The notes beneath the pieces were generated by a model, which saw only the letters and a list, made by a program, of their open reading frames with translations, had not been told where the DNA came from and ran no database searches. A program made the position numbers and the translations under genes. Below, one piece after another: positions 6,483 through 14,867 of a stretch of 15,271 bases of DNA. This DNA comes from Bacillota bacterium. Lineage in GTDB: Bacteria > Bacillota_I > Bacilli_A > Erysipelotrichales > Erysipelotrichaceae. Each line of letters begins with the position of its first letter. Position 1 is the stretch's first letter. The DNA lies in assembly GCA_023426935.1 (NCBI GenBank), contig JAEZBR010000035.1, positions 1 through 15,271 on the forward strand, read 5' to 3'.

Positions 6483-6947
6483 ATGAACAAAACTAACGCG
6501 ATGCGTATCTTAGATAAAGCGAAGATAAATTACGAAGAAAAAGAATATCCTAACGATATTCCTTTAGATGCGATCTCTGTTGCCAATTATCTGAATCAAC
6601 CTTTAAGTATGGTCTATAAAACCTTAGTTACCGCGAATGGGCATAATTATTATGTCTTCTGTTTACCTTCCGATGCGGAATTAGATCTTAAAGTCGCTGC
6701 TAAAGAAGTAAACGAGAAAAGTTTAGAGATGATCCCGCAGAAACAATTACTTCCATTGACCGGTTATATTCACGGTGGCTGTTCTCCGGTTGGGATGAAG
6801 AAACAATTTCCCACCATCATCGATCTTAGCGCGCAAGAAAAAGACTACATTTTCGTCTCCGGCGGTAAAGTCGGCTTACAAATTAAAATTAATCCTCAAG
6901 AATTAAGTAATCTTATTAAAGCTCGTTTCGTAAAGATTACCCGTTAA
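6483..6947 (+). CDS. ybaK: Cys-tRNA(Pro)/Cys-tRNA(Cys) deacylase, YbaK/EbsC family
   Basis: This editing enzyme hydrolyses Cys-tRNA(Pro) formed when prolyl-tRNA synthetase mischarges cysteine. The 154-residue protein matches the family end to end: TNAMRILDKAKI (4-15), the conserved lysine Lys46 in MVYKTLV needed for activity in YbaK, the VAAKEV region (71-76), and GYIHGGCSPVGMKKQFPT (94-111), with GGKVGLQI near the end. The start matches the usual family N-terminus, yet the ATG has no ribosome binding site and lies right behind the promoter. It is transcribed away from the lipoprotein gene and meets lpdA tail to tail, sharing the sequence TTAA at the two stop codons. Confidence 0.94.
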   Translation: MNKTNAMRILDKAKINYEEKEYPNDIPLDAISVANYLNQPLSMVYKTLVTANGHNYYVFCLPSDAELDLKVAAKEVNEKSLEMIPQKQLLPLTGYIHGGCSPVGMKKQFPTIIDLSAQEKDYIFVSGGKVGLQIKINPQELSNLIKARFVKITR

Positions 6948-8293
6948 CGATAGATTAGATGGATTGCTTTCTTATCGGTATCTTCTATTGCTTCCTTAAT
7001 CCCTTCCCCAAAGGTAGGATGAGGATAAATAATACTTTCAAGATCCTTGATTGTCATTTTTTTACTGATTGCCAAAGTAAAGATATTTATCATGTCGGAA
7101 GCTCTTTCGCTAAGGATACTGGCACCTAAAATCTGCCCATCAAGATTAGAAATAACTTTAATAAAGCCATAGCCGGAAGATTCAATTAAGGTCTTCGCAT
7201 TTCCGCCCATCGGATACTTACCAACCTTATAAGCTACCTGTTCTTCCTTTAACTGTTCTTCATTCTTTCCGACATAAGCAATCTCCGGATCGGTATAGAT
7301 ACAATTAGGAACATTAACTAAATCATTTTCGTCGGTTCCGTACCAAGAATCGATTAGAGCGGTTGCACAGGCTGAGGCATAATGCGCTAACTGAATCTTG
7401 CCGACACAATCCCCTAAGGCATACACATCCTTAAGGCTCGTCTCGAATTTATCGTTAACCTTAATACAACCATGTTCAGTCATTAACTCAAGCTGAGCAC
7501 CTAGTTCATTCACACTTCTGCGGCCGATACAACAAAGAATAAGATCACTCTTGATTTCTTGTTTATCGGTAATGACGATATTGTCCCTTATCTCTTTGAC
7601 CGGTTCGTTGAGATAGATCTTGGCGCCAAGTTTAGTTAAGTTAAGTTTTAATCCTCGGGATAGCTCGGAATCGCTGGTAGGCAGTAAACGATCTAAGGCT
7701 TCGATGATCGTCACCTTCTTCCCTAAGTTTAAGAAGATACCTGCAAATTCTACCCCGATAACTCCCCCACCGATGATTGTTAAGGAGTCGAAGTCGAAAT
7801 TATCCCGATTCAATAGATCGTCACTAGTATTGACATAGGGGGAATTAATCCCGGTTATCTTCGGTAAGAATGGTGCCGAGCCGGTCGCGATCAATAGTTT
7901 TTCCGTTATATATTCTTCACCATTAACTTCGACCGTATGCGCGTCGATTGCTTTCGCATTTCCTTTAACTAATTCAACCTTCTTTTCAACTAATAATTTT
8001 TCAATTCCGTTTCTTAGTTTATCGACCGTTTCATTTTTTCGTTGATTCATCTTTACCGAATCACATTCAGCGGTTGCCGTAATTCCATATTGAGAAGATT
8101 TGACTTTGCTATCGTGATATAACTGGGAACTATAAATTAATTCTTTGGTCGGAATACACCCGCGGTTTAAACAGGTTCCCCCAATCTTGTCTCTTTCCAC
8201 TAACAAAACTCTTTTCTGATATTCTTTAGCTTTGATTGCGGCGACATAACCTCCCGGTCCGGCCCCGATAATAATCAGATCATACTTTTCCAT
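6944..8293 (-). CDS. lpdA: Dihydrolipoyl dehydrogenase (L-protein of glycine cleavage)
   Basis: This FAD enzyme re-oxidises the dihydrolipoyl arm of GcvH and reduces NAD+. In its 449 residues are the N-terminal FAD-binding IIGAGPGGYVAA (8-19), the redox disulfide CLNRGC (Cys41 and Cys46), the NAD-binding IIGGGVIGVEFA around 175-185, the second FAD motif VYALGDC near 290, and the C-terminal dimerisation domain with the catalytic HPTFGE (His425, Glu430). There is no fused lipoyl domain. GGGAGGA, located inside the end of lplA, is 7 nt before the ATG; lplA stops 2 bp upstream. As last gene of the gcv operon it is most likely the dedicated L-protein, though it could also serve other 2-oxoacid complexes. 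Confidence 0.95.
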   Translation of the reverse strand: MEKYDLIIIGAGPGGYVAAIKAKEYQKRVLLVERDKIGGTCLNRGCIPTKELIYSSQLYHDSKVKSSQYGITATAECDSVKMNQRKNETVDKLRNGIEKLLVEKKVELVKGNAKAIDAHTVEVNGEEYITEKLLIATGSAPFLPKITGINSPYVNTSDDLLNRDNFDFDSLTIIGGGVIGVEFAGIFLNLGKKVTIIEALDRLLPTSDSELSRGLKLNLTKLGAKIYLNEPVKEIRDNIVITDKQEIKSDLILCCIGRRSVNELGAQLELMTEHGCIKVNDKFETSLKDVYALGDCVGKIQLAHYASACATALIDSWYGTDENDLVNVPNCIYTDPEIAYVGKNEEQLKEEQVAYKVGKYPMGGNAKTLIESSGYGFIKVISNLDGQILGASILSERASDMINIFTLAISKKMTIKDLESIIYPHPTFGEGIKEAIEDTDKKAIHLIYR

Positions 8294-8295
8294 AA

Positions 8296-9255
8296 TTAGA
8301 TCCTCCCTAATAGTTCAATCACGTCTTTACGGTATAAAATCGGTATATAGAATTCGAGCTGTTTTAAGTTAAGCGGTAATGGTTTACGAATTAATTGAGC
8401 TTCAAGCTTATTGAACGCTTCCGGATCCAACGCATCGGAATAGATCGTCGCACTCGCGATCAATTGTTTCTCAACTTGTAACTGAATCAGAATATTCCCC
8501 CAGTTATAGTTCCCCTTAAGTTCGAAGTTATGTTCGCATTCTTTGCGAAATAACCATTCCGGGTTTTTATATATCGCGGCTTTCTTTAAAGCTTCTTCCG
8601 GGAATTCTTTCTTTTGACAGTCCCCTTGATAAATCTGTTTAAAAGCAAGCACTAAATTATTTTCTAATTCTTGGAGAGCTAATTCCGGTCTAAGTTGATT
8701 AAGATTGATAACCCGGCTTACGACACTATTGACACCGTGTTTCTCAATCTTTTCCTTATTTATTTTCAAGTATGAAGCGAGTTTGTTTAAATCGGAATTT
8801 AGTAATAGGGTTCCATGTTGAAAAGAAATATCTTTGCCATGGTAGTAGGCATTCCCGCTGAATTTACGTCCGTTCGTTTCTAAATCATTTCTTCCACTTA
8901 CTTCAGCTTGAATACCTGCCAATTTTAAAGCCTCGATAATGACGCTGGTTTGTTTAGCTTGGTCATATAAGTTGTTGGGTGCGATAAAAGTAAAATTTAA
9001 ATTTCCTAAGTCGTGATATACCGCCCCGCCGCCGGTGATTCTTCTAGCCAAATTCACCTGATCATTCGCCATCTTTTTTAGTTCGCATTGGGCATTGGCA
9101 CTCTGATTCTTGCCGATTACTACCGTCGGTTCGTTTTGCCAAAGATAAAAGATTACTTCGTCAGATTGACACGTCTCATAGAGATATAGTTCCCTAGCTA
9201 AATTACGATAGGGATCCGTATCGTTACTTTGATAGAATCTAAGCCTTAAACTCAT
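8296..9255 (-). CDS. lplA: Lipoate-protein ligase A
   Basis: LplA activates free lipoate with ATP and attaches it to a lysine of the acceptor protein, here presumably Lys62 of GcvH. The 319-residue protein has the catalytic-domain signature RRITGGGAVYHDLGN (71-85), GRNDLETNGRKFSG (121-134) with the probable catalytic lysine Lys131, and a C-terminal accessory domain (about 240-319) needed by the two-domain enzymes to form lipoyl-AMP. The ATG lies inside gcvPB, overlapping it by 17 bp in another frame, with no clear ribosome binding site, so translation is probably coupled. No lipA or lipB is seen in the window, so scavenging of lipoate is the visible route. Confidence 0.94.
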   Translation of the reverse strand: MSLRLRFYQSNDTDPYRNLARELYLYETCQSDEVIFYLWQNEPTVVIGKNQSANAQCELKKMANDQVNLARRITGGGAVYHDLGNLNFTFIAPNNLYDQAKQTSVIIEALKLAGIQAEVSGRNDLETNGRKFSGNAYYHGKDISFQHGTLLLNSDLNKLASYLKINKEKIEKHGVNSVVSRVINLNQLRPELALQELENNLVLAFKQIYQGDCQKKEFPEEALKKAAIYKNPEWLFRKECEHNFELKGNYNWGNILIQLQVEKQLIASATIYSDALDPEAFNKLEAQLIRKPLPLNLKQLEFYIPILYRKDVIELLGRI

Positions 9256-10663
9256 AAGCCAAAACGGGATGTCGCGCGGCCATTACTTCATCTAAGCGAG
9301 AATACTTAGTCGTATTGGGTGCCGTATGTAATTCTCCCGCATCTTTCTTAATAATTTCTTTCAGATCCTTACTGAAGTTATCGAGCGTTTCTTTACCTTC
9401 GGTTTCGGTTGGTTCAATCATTAACGCTTCATGCACGATCATGGGGAAATACATCGTAGGCGGATGAACGCCATAATCGATCAAGCCCTTTGCCACATCC
9501 AAAGCACTGATATCTTTTTCTTCTTTTAGTTTACTTAAATCAAGCACGAATTCATGCATGCAGGTATGATCGTAAGCACAATGGAACTCAGGCTCAAGTT
9601 TACGCATCAGATAATTCGCGTTGAGTACCGCGTTTCCACTGGCATCTTTAAGTCCTTCGGCCCCTAGTAATTCAACATAGGTTAAAGCTTTAACAACCAC
9701 TAAGAAATTACCGAAGAAGCGTTTTACTTTTCCGATTGAATGCTTTGAAAAAACGAAGGTATATTCTCCGTCTAACTTTTCAACTAAGGGATTAGGCAAG
9801 TAAGGTGCCAAGAATTCCTTGGACGCAATAACTCCCGCCCCCGGTCCGCCACCGCCATGAGGCGTTCCGAAGGTTTTATGCAGATTCAGATGGCAGAGAT
9901 CGAAGCCCATATCACCCGGCCGAGAATAACCCATGATCGCATTTAAATTCGCCCCGTCATAATAGACTAGTCCGCCATGTTGATGAACGATCTTGGTGAT
10001 TTCTAAAATCCCGGGATCATACAATCCTAGGGTGTTGGGGTTAGTTAACATTAATCCCGCCACCGTATCGTCCATTAACTTACTTAGTTCAGCCAAGTCA
10101 ACATATCCGTCTTTACTTGGCAAGGTAATAACTTCATAGCCACACATCGCCGCACTAGCCGGATTAGTTCCATGGGCGGAATCCGGAATAATAATCTTAG
10201 TACGTTTGGAATCTTTCTTTAATTCGAAGTATTTCTTAATCATTAACATTCCGGTAAATTCACCATGGGCTCCGGCTGCCGGTAAGAAACTCAGATTGTC
10301 CATTCCGGTAATCTCTTTTAAATAGTTTCCTAAACGATCATATACTTCCAAAGCTCCCTGGACATCTTCTTCCGCCTCAAAGGGGTGCAATTCGGTGAAG
10401 CCTTCATAATTCGCGGTAACTTCCAAGGCCGCCGGATTATACTTCATCGTGCAGGAACCTAAGGGATAGAATCCGTTATTAACTCCATAAGTTTCTTTCT
10501 CTAAATTAGTATAGTGTCTAACCACTTCCACTTCAGAGAGTTCCGGTAAATGTGAAGGAATCTTTCTTAAATACTTTTCATCAAGTTTATAATCCTTTAC
10601 TTCACATTTCGGTAAGTAATCCATCCCATGTCCGGGATAGCTTAGTTCAAATAATAGTTTCAT
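9239..10663 (-). CDS. gcvPB: Glycine dehydrogenase (decarboxylating) subunit 2, P-protein beta
   Basis: This PLP-bearing half of the two-subunit P-protein decarboxylates glycine and passes the aminomethyl group to the lipoyl arm of GcvH. The PLP lysine is Lys263 in LNLHKTFGTPHGGGGPG (260-276); upstream are the cofactor-pocket elements YPLGSCTMKYNP (66-77), DSAHGTNPAS (161-170) and YYDGANLNA (234-242). At 474 residues the length is typical. CGGAGGT lies 6 nt before the ATG, which overlaps the gcvPA stop by 4 bp (ATGA). It works as a heterotetramer with GcvPA. Confidence 0.97.
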   Translation of the reverse strand: MKLLFELSYPGHGMDYLPKCEVKDYKLDEKYLRKIPSHLPELSEVEVVRHYTNLEKETYGVNNGFYPLGSCTMKYNPAALEVTANYEGFTELHPFEAEEDVQGALEVYDRLGNYLKEITGMDNLSFLPAAGAHGEFTGMLMIKKYFELKKDSKRTKIIIPDSAHGTNPASAAMCGYEVITLPSKDGYVDLAELSKLMDDTVAGLMLTNPNTLGLYDPGILEITKIVHQHGGLVYYDGANLNAIMGYSRPGDMGFDLCHLNLHKTFGTPHGGGGPGAGVIASKEFLAPYLPNPLVEKLDGEYTFVFSKHSIGKVKRFFGNFLVVVKALTYVELLGAEGLKDASGNAVLNANYLMRKLEPEFHCAYDHTCMHEFVLDLSKLKEEKDISALDVAKGLIDYGVHPPTMYFPMIVHEALMIEPTETEGKETLDNFSKDLKEIIKKDAGELHTAPNTTKYSRLDEVMAARHPVLAYEFKA

Positions 10664-11976
10664 CGGCTTACCTCCGTTAAGACTTCGATCAAGGTCGCAA
10701 TCTCTTGTTCACTATTCGCTTCGGTAACACAGACTAACATCTCATGTTCACTTAATTCCAAAGGCCCTAAGATTTTCTTTTCTTTCAAGGCCTCATTAAT
10801 CTTACTTACCTCAACCGGCGTTTCGACCACAAATTCATCGAAATATTCCCCGGAGTATTTTAATTTATATCCGCCAATATGTGAGATCTTATCGGCCGTA
10901 AAATGCGCAAGGGATAAACAGCGTTGGGCGATATCTTTTAATCCTTGTTTCCCAACGGCTGCGAGATAGATCGCCGCTTTCAAAGCACAGATCGCTTCGT
11001 TGGAACAGATCGAGCTGGAAGCTTTCTCCCGCCGGATATGTTGTTCGCGTGCTTGTAAAGTTAAAACATAACTGGTATTGCCATGACGATCTTGGGTCTG
11101 GCCTACGATCCTTCCCGGCAACTTCCGCATTAATTCTTTCGTGGTTGCCATATATCCACCATAAGGGCCACCAAAAGACAGTTCGATTCCTAGCGGATGT
11201 AACTCTCCGACCGCGATATCCACCCCCAATTCCCTAGGGGATTTTAAAATTCCTAAACTCAACGGATCCGCACCGACAATCAATTTAATTTTATGTTGGT
11301 GAACGATCTCTTTGACCGTTTCTACTTCTTCCAATAAGCCATAATAGTTTGGTTGTTCCAGATATACGCCAGCGACATTTTCATCGATTAAAGCAGTTAG
11401 TTTATCTAAATCAATCTTTCCGTCATTTAAAGGAATTTCTTTTAATGTTAGATTTTCACCGAACGAATAAGTTCTTAATACTTCATAGGTTTCCGGATTA
11501 ATCGAACCCGCAACTAAGATCGTCGTGCGTTTTTGATCGATGACCATTCTCAAACTTTCAGCCGCTGCCGTCCCACCGTCATAATCGGTCGCATTCGCGA
11601 CTTCCATCCCGGTTAAATCACAAATCAAGGTCTGGTATTCAAACATCGCCTGTAACCAACCTTGCGATATTTCCGCTTGATATGGGGTATAAGAAGTCAC
11701 ATAACCCGGTAAGGAAGATAAAGACTTAACGACACTGGGAATTAGGTGGGCATAACTTCCCGCACCTCTAAAGATACTTGAATAAGTAATATTCTTATCC
11801 GCAAGTTCCTTTAGTTCTTTTAAGACTTCACTTTCACTTTTACCCTTGGGTATCTGTAAGTCTTTCTCATAACGTGCCCCTTGAGGAATATCCCGATATA
11901 GATCTTCGAGTTTCTTTAGTCCTAGATCTTCCAGCATCTTCTGCTCGGAAGATTTATCATTGACCACGTAATTCAT
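10660..11976 (-). CDS. gcvPA: Glycine dehydrogenase (decarboxylating) subunit 1, P-protein alpha
   Basis: This is the N-terminal half of the split P-protein, homologous to the PLP enzyme fold but without the Schiff-base lysine, completing the active site with GcvPB. The 438 residues include DIPQGARYE (29-37), the conserved FRGAGSYAHLIPSVV, SYTPYQAEISQGWLQAMFEYQ region (near 95-115), a Gly-rich ELSFGGPYGGYMA stretch and SSSICSNEAICALKAA near 325-340. It starts directly at the gcvH stop (TAA then ATG) without a convincing Shine-Dalgarno sequence, so coupling to gcvH translation is likely. A 4-bp overlap links it to gcvPB. Confidence 0.97.
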   Translation of the reverse strand: MNYVVNDKSSEQKMLEDLGLKKLEDLYRDIPQGARYEKDLQIPKGKSESEVLKELKELADKNITYSSIFRGAGSYAHLIPSVVKSLSSLPGYVTSYTPYQAEISQGWLQAMFEYQTLICDLTGMEVANATDYDGGTAAAESLRMVIDQKRTTILVAGSINPETYEVLRTYSFGENLTLKEIPLNDGKIDLDKLTALIDENVAGVYLEQPNYYGLLEEVETVKEIVHQHKIKLIVGADPLSLGILKSPRELGVDIAVGELHPLGIELSFGGPYGGYMATTKELMRKLPGRIVGQTQDRHGNTSYVLTLQAREQHIRREKASSSICSNEAICALKAAIYLAAVGKQGLKDIAQRCLSLAHFTADKISHIGGYKLKYSGEYFDEFVVETPVEVSKINEALKEKKILGPLELSEHEMLVCVTEANSEQEIATLIEVLTEVSR

Positions 11977-12342
11977 TTACTTAGCGATCTTCTCGTAATC
12001 GCTGGGGCTTAATAATTCTTCACTGTCGGTAATACCTTCAATCTTTGCGATCCAAGTTCCATAAGGATCCTCATTGATTTTCTCCGGATGATCGACCACC
12101 TCAGGATTTATTTCCACTACTTTACCGGTTAAAGGACTATAGAGATCGGAAACAGCTTTGACTGATTCAACATCACCCATCGCTTCGCCCTTAGTTTGAT
12201 TACCTTCATTGACGGAAACAAACACGATATCCCCCAGCTGTTCTTGTGCGTAATCGCTTAAGCCTACCAAAGCGGTCTTCTCATCTAAATACTTAACCCA
12301 TTCATGTGTCTTGGCATACTTAACATTCTGATCGATCTTCAT
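11977..12342 (-). CDS. gcvH: Glycine cleavage system H protein
   Basis: The small carrier protein shuttles the aminomethyl group between P, T and L proteins on a lipoyl arm. In 121 residues it has HEWVKYL (13-19), LSDYAQEQLGDIVFV (28-42) and the lipoylation site GDVESVKAVSDLYSP with Lys62. The tail PYGTWIAKI is also typical. AAGGAG 9 nt before the ATG lies in the end of gcvT, which stops 1 bp upstream. Lipoate ligase encoded three genes downstream is the obvious modifier. Confidence 0.98.
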   Translation of the reverse strand: MKIDQNVKYAKTHEWVKYLDEKTALVGLSDYAQEQLGDIVFVSVNEGNQTKGEAMGDVESVKAVSDLYSPLTGKVVEINPEVVDHPEKINEDPYGTWIAKIEGITDSEELLSPSDYEKIAK

Positions 12343-12343
12343 T

Positions 12344-13438
12344 TTATTTTTCTCCTTTTTTCTTGGTATAGAACGGTAGTTTTACTACTTCACAATTTAA
12401 ACGTTTTCCTCTGACTTCACACTCTACCTGATCACCAACCTCTAAGTTGAGATCGTTAACCAAACAAAGCGCATACGAACCTTTTAGATAAGGTAAGTAA
12501 GAACCACTGGTCGTTTCGCCAATCTTCCGGTTATTAAGATAGATGGGGTCTTGTTCTCTTAAGATCCCCCGGTCGATTGCTTTAATCCCGATGCGTTTTA
12601 ACTTCGGTTCACCTTTCTTGATTAATCCTTCCTTACCGATAAAATTTTCTTTTTCTAAGTGAATGAAATGTTTAAGACCCGCCTCTAACGGTGAGATTTC
12701 ATCATTCATTTCATTCCCATATAACGGCATCGCCGCTTCTAATCTTAAAGTATCCCGACAACCTAACCCGCAAGGTAAGATACCTTCATCCTTGCCTAAA
12801 GAAAGCAGTTGATCCAAGACATATTCGGCTATCTCATTAGGCATATAAATTTCATAACCATCTTCCCCGGTATAACCGGTATAAGAAAATAAACATTTCT
12901 CCCCTTTTAAGGTAATCGGATAATTGAAAGTGTAATATTTTTGCGGTAATTCACTTTCCGGAATTAACTTACTGATAATTTCTTTTGATTTAGGTCCCTG
13001 TAACGCAAGCTGGGCACATGAATCGCTGAAATCTTCAATCCTAATATCCGGATAGATATTCTTAGTAATCCAGTTCCAATCTTTTTCCTTATTAGCCGCA
13101 TTGACGACCAACATTACTTTATGGTCGTTGAACTTATAAACTAATAAGTCATCGACGATTCCCCCGTCATTATTTAACATCGGGGAATAACGGACATGTT
13201 TGTCCGCCAGATCATAATATTTATTAGGTAATAAATGATCCATAAATTCGATAACTCTGGCACCCTCCAACATAAATTCACCCATGTGTGAAACATCGAA
13301 TACACCAGCCTGTTCCCTGACTGCCAGATGTTCCTTAATGATGGAGGAATACTGTACCGGTAATTCATAGCCCGCAAAGTCTACCATTTTTCCCTGCAAA
13401 GAAAGATGCCGATTATACAATGGGGTTCTCTTAGCCAT
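12344..13438 (-). CDS. gcvT: Aminomethyltransferase, T-protein of glycine cleavage
   Basis: GcvT releases ammonia from the aminomethyl-lipoyl arm of GcvH and moves the one-carbon unit to tetrahydrofolate, making 5,10-methylene-THF. The 364-residue protein has the usual N-terminus TPLYNRHLSLQGKMVDFAGY (5-24), GVFDVSHMGEF (45-55), the catalytic-site segment GGIVDDLLVYKF (92-103), a GYTGEDGYEIY motif near 195-205 and the CGLGCRDTLRLEA segment near 222-234. It opens the operon and has the best ribosome binding site of the set, AAAGGAGG 5 nt before ATG. Confidence 0.97.
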   Translation of the reverse strand: MAKRTPLYNRHLSLQGKMVDFAGYELPVQYSSIIKEHLAVREQAGVFDVSHMGEFMLEGARVIEFMDHLLPNKYYDLADKHVRYSPMLNNDGGIVDDLLVYKFNDHKVMLVVNAANKEKDWNWITKNIYPDIRIEDFSDSCAQLALQGPKSKEIISKLIPESELPQKYYTFNYPITLKGEKCLFSYTGYTGEDGYEIYMPNEIAEYVLDQLLSLGKDEGILPCGLGCRDTLRLEAAMPLYGNEMNDEISPLEAGLKHFIHLEKENFIGKEGLIKKGEPKLKRIGIKAIDRGILREQDPIYLNNRKIGETTSGSYLPYLKGSYALCLVNDLNLEVGDQVECEVRGKRLNCEVVKLPFYTKKKGEK

Positions 13439-13472
13439 ATTAGCCTCCTTTATGATGTTTTCTTCTATGAAA

Positions 13473-13497
13473 AGTATAATTCTTTTCGCTTAAGAAT
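13473..13497 (-). promoter_or_regulatory. gcvT: gcv operon promoter with adjoining inverted repeat
   Basis: On the minus strand TATACT (13473-13478) is the likely -10. No good -35 is found 16-18 bp upstream. Instead a perfect 6-bp inverted repeat, ATTCTT-7-AAGAAT (13479-13497), directly abuts the -10. Weak -35 plus palindrome suggests an activator or repressor site. The predicted leader is only about 28 nt, too short for a glycine riboswitch. The promoter is the only visible one for the six-gene operon. Confidence 0.5.
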
Positions 13498-13511
13498 ACT
13501 ATCAGGGAATG

Positions 13512-13520
13512 TGTTAGAAT
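13512..13520 (+). promoter_or_regulatory. rarA: Extended -10 promoter of rarA
   Basis: TGTTAGAAT is a TGn-extended -10 (TAGAAT at 13515-13520) with no good -35 (TTAAGA at 13490-13495 is 19 bp away). Transcription from about 13527 would leave about 15 nt before the ATG, with the ribosome binding site AAAGGAAG (13528-13535) near the very 5' end. Confidence 0.5.
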
Positions 13521-13541
13521 TACTGCGAAAGGAAGACCTTC

Positions 13542-14867
13542 ATGACGCAAACCAGATCATTGATGGATGACCGCGATCTAACGGCACCTTTAGCTTCCCG
13601 TTTAAGACCGACTAATCTTGAAGAATTTGCCGGACAGAAACATTTACTGGGGCCGGGAAAGATCTTACGAAAATTGATTGAGAACGATGAGATCTCTTCG
13701 ATGATTTTTTGGGGCCCTCCCGGAGTTGGAAAAACAACCTTAGCCAGTATCATTGCGACGAAAACGCATGCGAAATTCGTAACTTATTCCGCCGTAACCA
13801 GCGGGATAAAAGAGATAAAAGAAGTCATGACTCAAGCCGAACAGGCTCGCAGTTTGGGAATCAAGACCGTTCTTTTTATCGATGAAATCCATCGGTTCAA
13901 TAAAGCCCAGCAGGATGCCTTCTTACCCTTCGTCGAAAAAGGCTCGATCATTTTAATCGGAGCTACGACCGAGAATCCTTCTTTCCAAGTCAACTCCGCC
14001 TTATTATCTAGATGTAAAGTATTCGTCCTCAAAGAATTATCAGTCGACGATATTAAAGAAGTCCTGAATAATGCCTTAAAATCACCTAAGGGTTTTGGAA
14101 GTCAAAAAATCGACATCTCCGAAGAATTATTAAGTGCGATTGCCGTCTTCGCCAATGGCGATGCCCGCACCGCCTTAAACACTTTAGAAATGGCGGTATT
14201 GAATGGTGATACTAAAGATAATACGGTCACGATTACTAAAGAAGATGTCGAACAATGTACATCCAAGAAGTCCTTATTATATGACCGTACCGGTGAACAA
14301 CACTATAATCTGATCTCCGCTTTGCATAAGTCGATGCGAAACTCAGATCCCGATGCGGCCGTCTATTGGATCGCCAGAATGTTAGAAGCCGGCGAAGATC
14401 CGTTATATGTCGCCAGAAGAATGATCCGCTTCGCCAGTGAAGATATCGGGATTGCCGATTCCAACGCCTTAAAAGTCGCCGTCGCCGGTTACCAAGCCGC
14501 ACATTTTATCGGTCTACCCGAATGCAGTGTCAATCTTGCCCATGTGGCAGTTTATTTAGCTTTAGCTCCTAAATCGAACTCCTTATATGTCGGTTATGCC
14601 AAAGCGGCCGAAGATGCCCAGAAGATGGTCGCCGAACCGGTACCTTTACAGATTCGCAACGCTCCGACAAAGTTAATGGATGAACTAGGTTATGGTAAAG
14701 ACTACCAATATGCCCATGACTATGAAGGCCATATCACGAAGATGAGTTGTTTACCCGATTCGATTAAGGACAATCATTATTATGAACCCTCCGATCAAGG
14801 AGTGGAAGCGAAAGTTAAGACCCGCTTAGACGCGTTACGCAAATGGCGTAAGGAACCAGACAAATGA
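13542..14867 (+). CDS. rarA: Replication-associated recombination protein A (RarA/MgsA) AAA+ ATPase
   Basis: RarA is a clamp-loader-like AAA+ ATPase that acts at stalled replication forks, related to eukaryotic WRNIP1/Mgs1. The 441-residue protein has Walker A GPPGVGKT (58-65), Walker B LFIDEIHRFNKAQQDAF (111-127), sensor-1 GATTENPSF (140-148) and the arginine finger in LLSRC (Arg157). The C-terminal half carries the family-specific tetramerisation part, with AAVYWIARMLEAGEDP (about 266-281) and SNSLYVGYAKA near 345. Length is normal. AAAGGAAG is 6 nt before ATG. It is divergent from the gcv operon, sharing a 103-bp intergenic region, and overlaps the next gene by 4 bp. Confidence 0.96.
   Translation: MTQTRSLMDDRDLTAPLASRLRPTNLEEFAGQKHLLGPGKILRKLIENDEISSMIFWGPPGVGKTTLASIIATKTHAKFVTYSAVTSGIKEIKEVMTQAEQARSLGIKTVLFIDEIHRFNKAQQDAFLPFVEKGSIILIGATTENPSFQVNSALLSRCKVFVLKELSVDDIKEVLNNALKSPKGFGSQKIDISEELLSAIAVFANGDARTALNTLEMAVLNGDTKDNTVTITKEDVEQCTSKKSLLYDRTGEQHYNLISALHKSMRNSDPDAAVYWIARMLEAGEDPLYVARRMIRFASEDIGIADSNALKVAVAGYQAAHFIGLPECSVNLAHVAVYLALAPKSNSLYVGYAKAAEDAQKMVAEPVPLQIRNAPTKLMDELGYGKDYQYAHDYEGHITKMSCLPDSIKDNHYYEPSDQGVEAKVKTRLDALRKWRKEPDK

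Noticed and set aside
13439..13541. Glycine riboswitch before gcvT
   Set aside because: The region is too short and holds no paired helices of that kind; promoters of both divergent genes fill it.
14236..14502. Open frame on the minus strand within rarA (also those at 13520-13753 and 13832-14032)
   Set aside because: Arg/Ser-rich or low-complexity shadow translations of the well-conserved rarA gene, without ribosome binding sites or family resemblance.
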